64,000 nucleotides of DNA, from assembly GCF_003462685.1 (NCBI RefSeq), contig NZ_QRVE01000004.1, positions 1 to 64,000 of the forward strand. Direction: 5' to 3'. Shown in pieces: positions 60,519 through 64,000 of the stretch. The stretch's first letter is position 1; each line of letters opens with the position of its first letter. The position numbers were made by a program, and so were the translations under genes. This stretch comes from Collinsella sp. AF23-4AC. GTDB taxonomy: Bacteria > Actinomycetota > Coriobacteriia > Coriobacteriales > Coriobacteriaceae. The notes under the pieces were generated by a model. It searched no databases, was not told the DNA's origin, and saw only the letters and a list, made by a program, of their open reading frames with translations.

Positions 60519-61538
60519 CTAAAGTTTCAAGCGAATCGCATCGATGATGTGCGCACAGCGCTGTGTAGCGGCTAGGGACATGATGGGGCTTTCGAGTTTC
60601 CCCGCCTGAATGAGCTGTGTCGCATGCGATGCCTCACCGTAAAAATCATCGACCTCAAATGGTGCATCGATTTCGAGTACTCGACCGTCGGAGTACTTCA
60701 CATGGGCGAGCTCGGGGCGATGGAGACGCTCGATTTCCAACGAGCCCCGCTCACAGGCAATCGTTAAGCGGCTTTCATATGCTGCTTTGCCGTCGCACAC
60801 CATATGAATGGGTATACCGCCGACGCTCATATGGATCTCGTCGGCCCAATCGACACGGCCGCCTGATACGTCACGCCAGCGAACTTCACGGGACGAAACC
60901 TCGCACGCGCCCGCGAGCAAATCCTCAAACCAACCGACCGCATAACAGCCCATGTCATATAGACAGCCGCCCTGCAGCGGATCAAGCAGATAGCCCGAAG
61001 GAGACTCGCCGTAATCGAGCTTTTGCACGCTTTCAATCGAGACAATACGGCCAAGCTCACCCGACGCAAGCAAGTCTTTCACGCGAGTGCGCATCGGGCA
61101 AAACCGATTCTTCATCGCCTCCATAAACAGCACGCCGCGCTCGCGAGAGGTGGAGGCGATCGAGAGAGCCTCTTCCTCACTCAAAACGGCCGGCTTTTCG
61201 CACAGCACGGCCTTTCCGGCGCACAGCGCGCGACAGGCCCAACGCGTATGCATGCCATGCGGAAGAGCCAAGTAGATTGCGTCGACATCGGGGTCGGCAA
61301 TCAGCGCGTCATAAGCCGCATCGCCGCTATCGTCGGCCGAGGCATGGCCATGCGCAGCATCGATCGAAAACGCTCGGCAAAATTCCTCGACATGTGCAGG
61401 AGTGCGACCGGCCGCAGCCACCAGCCGTGCCCCGTCGACCTTCTTGAGCGACGATGCAAATCGATGAGAAATGCGCCCAGCGCCCAAAATGCCCCAACGA
61501 ACCTCACGCGAATCATCACATGAATCCCGATGGCCCAC
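60519..61538 (-). CDS. Gfo/Idh/MocA-family oxidoreductase
   Basis: 339 residues. Rossmann start VRWGILGAGRISHRFASSL near residue 13, then DAIYLALPHGMHTRWACRAL and CEKPAVLSEEEAL near 110; the C-terminal half is the alpha/beta domain with the family EKP motif. It uses NAD(P) on a sugar or inositol derivative. The GTG start follows AAGGGGG; the longer TTG frame runs through the repeat. Bracketed by two copies of the palindromic repeat. Confidence 0.84.
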   Translation of the reverse strand: MGHRDSCDDSREVRWGILGAGRISHRFASSLKKVDGARLVAAAGRTPAHVEEFCRAFSIDAAHGHASADDSGDAAYDALIADPDVDAIYLALPHGMHTRWACRALCAGKAVLCEKPAVLSEEEALSIASTSRERGVLFMEAMKNRFCPMRTRVKDLLASGELGRIVSIESVQKLDYGESPSGYLLDPLQGGCLYDMGCYAVGWFEDLLAGACEVSSREVRWRDVSGGRVDWADEIHMSVGGIPIHMVCDGKAAYESRLTIACERGSLEIERLHRPELAHVKYSDGRVLEIDAPFEVDDFYGEASHATQLIQAGKLESPIMSLAATQRCAHIIDAIRLKL

Positions 61539-61553
61539 GACAGCCCCCTTCAG

Positions 61554-61616
61554 TTGCGGTGAAATAGTTCCTGTTTGGCCCCTATTCTGCCGCAAACAGG
61601 AACTATTCCACCGCAA
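61554..61616. repeat. 63-bp palindromic repeat, copy B
   Basis: Same outer arms and tail as copy A at 60411-60473, but the inner stem reads GTTCCTGTTT/AAACAGGAAC. Different inner sequence, same pairing: the changes are compensatory. Confidence 0.8.
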
Positions 61617-61628
61617 GTTATAAAAGGG

Positions 61629-62819
61629 TCATGAGGAGCGCGTTTTGCCGAAGACCTTAAGCACCGCCGTCACGGGGCCAGGCTGGAAACGTCGGCGCAC
61701 ATCGTCGAGACGCTCGGGAATATCGATGTGCTGCGGGCAGTGGCGTGCGCATTTGCCGCACTTGACACAATTGCTCACCAGCTTGGGCTCGTTCGTCCGC
61801 ACCGCGCTCGCCGTAAAGTATTGCGACAGCCCCGTAAACCAGCTGTGCGCATAGCTCGCGTTGTAGGCGGCAAAACATCCAGGGATATTGATGCCTTTAG
61901 GACACGGCATGCAATAGCCGCATCCCGTGCAGGGCACGCGATTCGATTTTTCAAACTCCGTCAGCACGCGTGCGATGGCATCGAGCTGAGTAGCTGTCAT
62001 CGAATCCGGCAGGGCCCGATCGGCCAACGCCGCGTTCTCATCCACCTGCGCGGTATCGGTCATACCCGATAGCAGCATCGTTACCTGAGGATGGTTCCAC
62101 ACCCACGAAAGCCCCCAGGCGGCAGGGGTGCGCAAATGCGGGTCACGAGCACCATCGAGCACAGCACGGGCCCGCGGCGGCAGCTTGCCCGCCAGACGCC
62201 CGCCTAGCAGCGGCTCCATCACAAACACCGCGAGTCCGCGCTCCGCAGCCGCCATGAGTCCTGCCGTTCCCGCCTGATATCGCTCTCCAGCGTAGTTGTA
62301 CTGGATCTGGCAAAAGTCCCAATCATACGCATCGAGCATCGTAAGGAAGTCCGCCGCGCTGCCGTGGTACGAAAAGCCTATCTGACGAATACACCCTGCA
62401 GCCTTTTGGCGGGCAATCCAGTCCTCGATGCCCAGCGCCACCACGCGCTCCCACTGCGTAGGCGAGGTGATGTTGTGCATAAGGTAATAGTCGATATGGT
62501 CGGTCTGCAGGCGGCGCAGTTGCTCGTCGAAGAACCGGTCGAAATCCTCCGCGCACTTGCACGAAGCATGCGGCAACTTAGTCGCCAGCAACACCCGGTC
62601 ACGCAGCCCCAAGCGCTCAAGCGAGGCGCCCACGCACGCCTCGTTACCGGGATAGAGATACGCGGTGTCCAGATAATTAATCCCCTGCTCCACCGCACGG
62701 GAGATGATGGCGTCGGCTGTCTTCGCATCCGGGCGTCCCGGCGCACCGGGAAACCTCATGCAGCCCAGCCCCAACGCCGAGATACGGTTGCCGCTTTTGG
62801 GGTCAACGCGATATTGCAC
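61629..62819 (-). CDS. aldo/keto reductase with C-terminal ferredoxin-like domain
   Basis: 396 residues. An aldo/keto reductase barrel occupies the first 280: ALGLGCMRFP near 15, INYLDTAYLYPGNEACVG near 47, the Lys in LLATKLPHASC and the His in DYYLMHNI near 110. A C-terminal 4Fe-4S region has CTGCGYCMPCPKG near 298 and CVKCGKCARHCPQ near 348. This is the common anaerobe form of predicted oxidoreductases of this type. Substrate unknown. It is followed by the gene above it in the other direction. Confidence 0.9.
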   Translation of the reverse strand: MQYRVDPKSGNRISALGLGCMRFPGAPGRPDAKTADAIISRAVEQGINYLDTAYLYPGNEACVGASLERLGLRDRVLLATKLPHASCKCAEDFDRFFDEQLRRLQTDHIDYYLMHNITSPTQWERVVALGIEDWIARQKAAGCIRQIGFSYHGSAADFLTMLDAYDWDFCQIQYNYAGERYQAGTAGLMAAAERGLAVFVMEPLLGGRLAGKLPPRARAVLDGARDPHLRTPAAWGLSWVWNHPQVTMLLSGMTDTAQVDENAALADRALPDSMTATQLDAIARVLTEFEKSNRVPCTGCGYCMPCPKGINIPGCFAAYNASYAHSWFTGLSQYFTASAVRTNEPKLVSNCVKCGKCARHCPQHIDIPERLDDVRRRFQPGPVTAVLKVFGKTRSS

Positions 62820-62981
62820 GGCCCCTCCCCTCCCATCGAAGCCCTGACAAGGCGAAACAAACCCGTCACGTCATCGAAACACATCGGAATCGCAATTGAG
62901 AACGTATCGTAACGCAGCAGAAATCAGGCCGTCACGGCACCGCTTTAACATCAGCAAAAAGCCCGATGAAAGGAGTCGCCC

Positions 62982-63752
62982 ATGCCCGCGCTCGACCTTT
63001 GGAACCTCGCATCCCAGCTCAAAAGCACCGATTATCGCTGGGTCGACCTCACCCACACGCTCTCGTGCGACACCCCGCACTGGTTTGGCTTTAAGCCATT
63101 TGAGTCCACCAAGCTCTTCGACTACCTGCCCGACACGCCCGGGGACATGCTCGCGCCCATGCGTTGCTTCCAGTATTCGGTCGCTTCGCAGTACGGCACG
63201 CATGTCGACGCACCGCGGCATTTCCATGTTGAGGGTCGTTCCCTTGGAGAGATTGAACCCATCGAGTTTATGCATCCGCTCTGCGTGATCGACAAGCACG
63301 AGGAGTGCGCCGCAAATCCCGACTTTATCCTGACCATCAAGGACCTCAAAGCCTGGGAGGACGAGCACGGTCGCATTCCCGAGGACGCCTTCGTCGCCTT
63401 CCGCTCCGACTGGTCCAAGCTCGCCGACCTCGAAAACAAGGACAAGGACGGCCAGCCCCACTACCCCGGCTGGGACCTCGATACTATCAAGTGGCTTGTA
63501 GAGGAACGCAATATCGGCGCCATCGGCCACGAGCCCGCAGATACCGATCCGGCGACCATCACCACGCGCGAGGACGCCTACCCCTACCCCGGCGAGCAGT
63601 ACATCCTCTCGGTCGACCGCTATCAGATCGAAGTCATGGACCATCTGGACGAGCTTCCAGCTACGGGTGCCGTCATCTTCTGCACCTTCCCCAAGGTCCG
63701 CGATGGCGTCGGATACCCCGCCCGCGTCTTTGCGGTCTGCCCCGCGGCATAA
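62982..63752 (+). CDS. cyclase-family (kynurenine formamidase-like) hydrolase
   Basis: 256 residues. The metal-binding QYGTHVDAPRHFH motif near residue 68 and the N-terminal WVDLTHTLSCDTPHW near 20 are characteristic of the cyclase/arylformamidase family; VFAVCPA at the end is usual. With a tryptophan transporter in the window, tryptophan catabolism is tempting, but many members act on other amides or esters. AAAGGAGTCGCCC precedes the ATG. Terminator after it. Confidence 0.86.
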   Translation: MPALDLWNLASQLKSTDYRWVDLTHTLSCDTPHWFGFKPFESTKLFDYLPDTPGDMLAPMRCFQYSVASQYGTHVDAPRHFHVEGRSLGEIEPIEFMHPLCVIDKHEECAANPDFILTIKDLKAWEDEHGRIPEDAFVAFRSDWSKLADLENKDKDGQPHYPGWDLDTIKWLVEERNIGAIGHEPADTDPATITTREDAYPYPGEQYILSVDRYQIEVMDHLDELPATGAVIFCTFPKVRDGVGYPARVFAVCPAA

Positions 63753-63829
63753 GCGCACAGCGCAATAGTTTCTTTTTCATAACAGCCGCCCCGCGCACCC
63801 ACCAATCACCCTGGCAGCATACAATCCAT

Positions 63830-63857
63830 CAGGCGCCCCTTACGCGGGCGCCTTTTA
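63830..63857 (+). terminator. intrinsic terminator of the cyclase-family gene
   Basis: CAGGCGCCC and GGGCGCCT form an 8-bp stem with TTTTAT following. Confidence 0.85.
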
Positions 63858-63875
63858 TATGGGGAGATGATTCAC

Positions 63876-64000
63876 ATGCAGATCAACAAGGTCGCTTTTA
63901 TCGGCAAGGGCGGCGTCGGCCTGCTCTACGGCAGCATGATTGCCAAGGCCCTCGGCAATGACGCCGTCGAATACGTTATGGATGACGCCCGTTTAGAGCG
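63876..64000 (+). CDS. ketopantoate reductase-like protein (5' part, cut by window edge)
   Basis: First 41 codons only. INKVAFIGKGGVGLLYGSMIAKAL is a Rossmann nucleotide-binding start, seen here as VAFIGKGGVGLLYGSMIA, typical of PanE/ApbA ketopantoate reductases. GGGGAGATGATTCAC precedes the ATG. It is probably the 2-dehydropantoate 2-reductase of the coenzyme A pathway or a paralogue. Confidence 0.7.
   Translation, partial: MQINKVAFIGKGGVGLLYGSMIAKALGNDAVEYVMDDARLE

Noticed and set aside
62871-63758. Minus-strand frame opposite the cyclase-family gene
   Set aside because: The plus strand has the GTHVDAP motif, a good ribosome binding site and a terminator.
63830-63857. Palindrome as a possible operator for panE
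   Set aside because: It has a stem and U run immediately after the cyclase gene and is better explained as its terminator.

Overview
The window reads as a compact, high-GC chromosome segment of an anaerobic actinobacterium of class Coriobacteriia, most likely Collinsella or a close relative. The evidence is the codon bias towards G/C third positions, an actinobacterial-type trp leader peptide with three tandem Trp codons, an actinobacterial-type SOS box (TCGAAC-N4-TTCGA), acetate and lactate fermentation genes, and an LPXTG surface protein. The genus is inferred, not proven. I saw no rRNA, tRNA, CRISPR array, integrase or complete insertion sequence.

Layout. 1-9.6 kb, mostly minus strand: two tandem acetate kinases, an MFS exporter with a LysR regulator, a HIT protein, exonuclease VII (xseA/xseB), a membrane zinc peptidase and RNase D. 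9.7-16.5 kb, plus strand: a diacylglycerol-kinase-type lipid kinase, a secreted sortase-anchored C69 dipeptidase, then an ECF uptake operon (S component, fused double ATPase, T component) preceded by a trp attenuator. 16.7-18.8 kb: an Asp/Glu racemase and an ATP-grasp ligase, a plausible D-amino-acid cell-wall pair. 19-24.6 kb: a MOSC protein, a secreted coiled-coil wall hydrolase, a Ser/Thr kinase with a partner regulator, small membrane proteins (one with its ribosome binding site inside a perfect hairpin) and a higBA toxin-antitoxin pair. 24.6-30 kb: an M20 deacylase diverging from a lysine-riboswitch-controlled operon lysA::dapA (one reading frame), dapB, dapH. 30-44.4 kb: nucleoid protein, Mbeg1-like hydrolase, lactate dehydrogenase, aminotransferase, NAD synthetase, two low-complexity proteins, EttA, an orphan sdpRI pair, a TcdA-like enzyme and a TatD-like nuclease. 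44.4-49.7 kb: a 228-bp terminal-inverted-repeat element, two HAD phosphatases, and a three-gene cassette (unknown protein, ClpP-like protease, soluble VirD4-like ATPase). 49.8-64 kb: pgi, a truncated Fe-ADH-like gene, an SOS-controlled Y-family polymerase with a YolD-like partner, DUF3793 and flavodoxin, an amino-acid ABC transporter, endonuclease IV, oxidoreductases, a cyclase-family hydrolase and the start of a ketopantoate reductase.

Common themes. Amino-acid economy: tryptophan uptake is under attenuation and DAP/lysine synthesis is under a riboswitch. Cell-wall functions: DAP, a possible D-Asp ligation step, a wall hydrolase and the kinase cluster. Between genes there are many palindromic repeats of several families, two of them with near-perfect long arms, consistent with REP/RAYT-type dispersed elements. 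The most unusual items are the ClpP-VirD4 cassette, the lysA::dapA fusion, the trp attenuator on a transporter rather than a biosynthetic operon, and the hairpin that buries a ribosome binding site.
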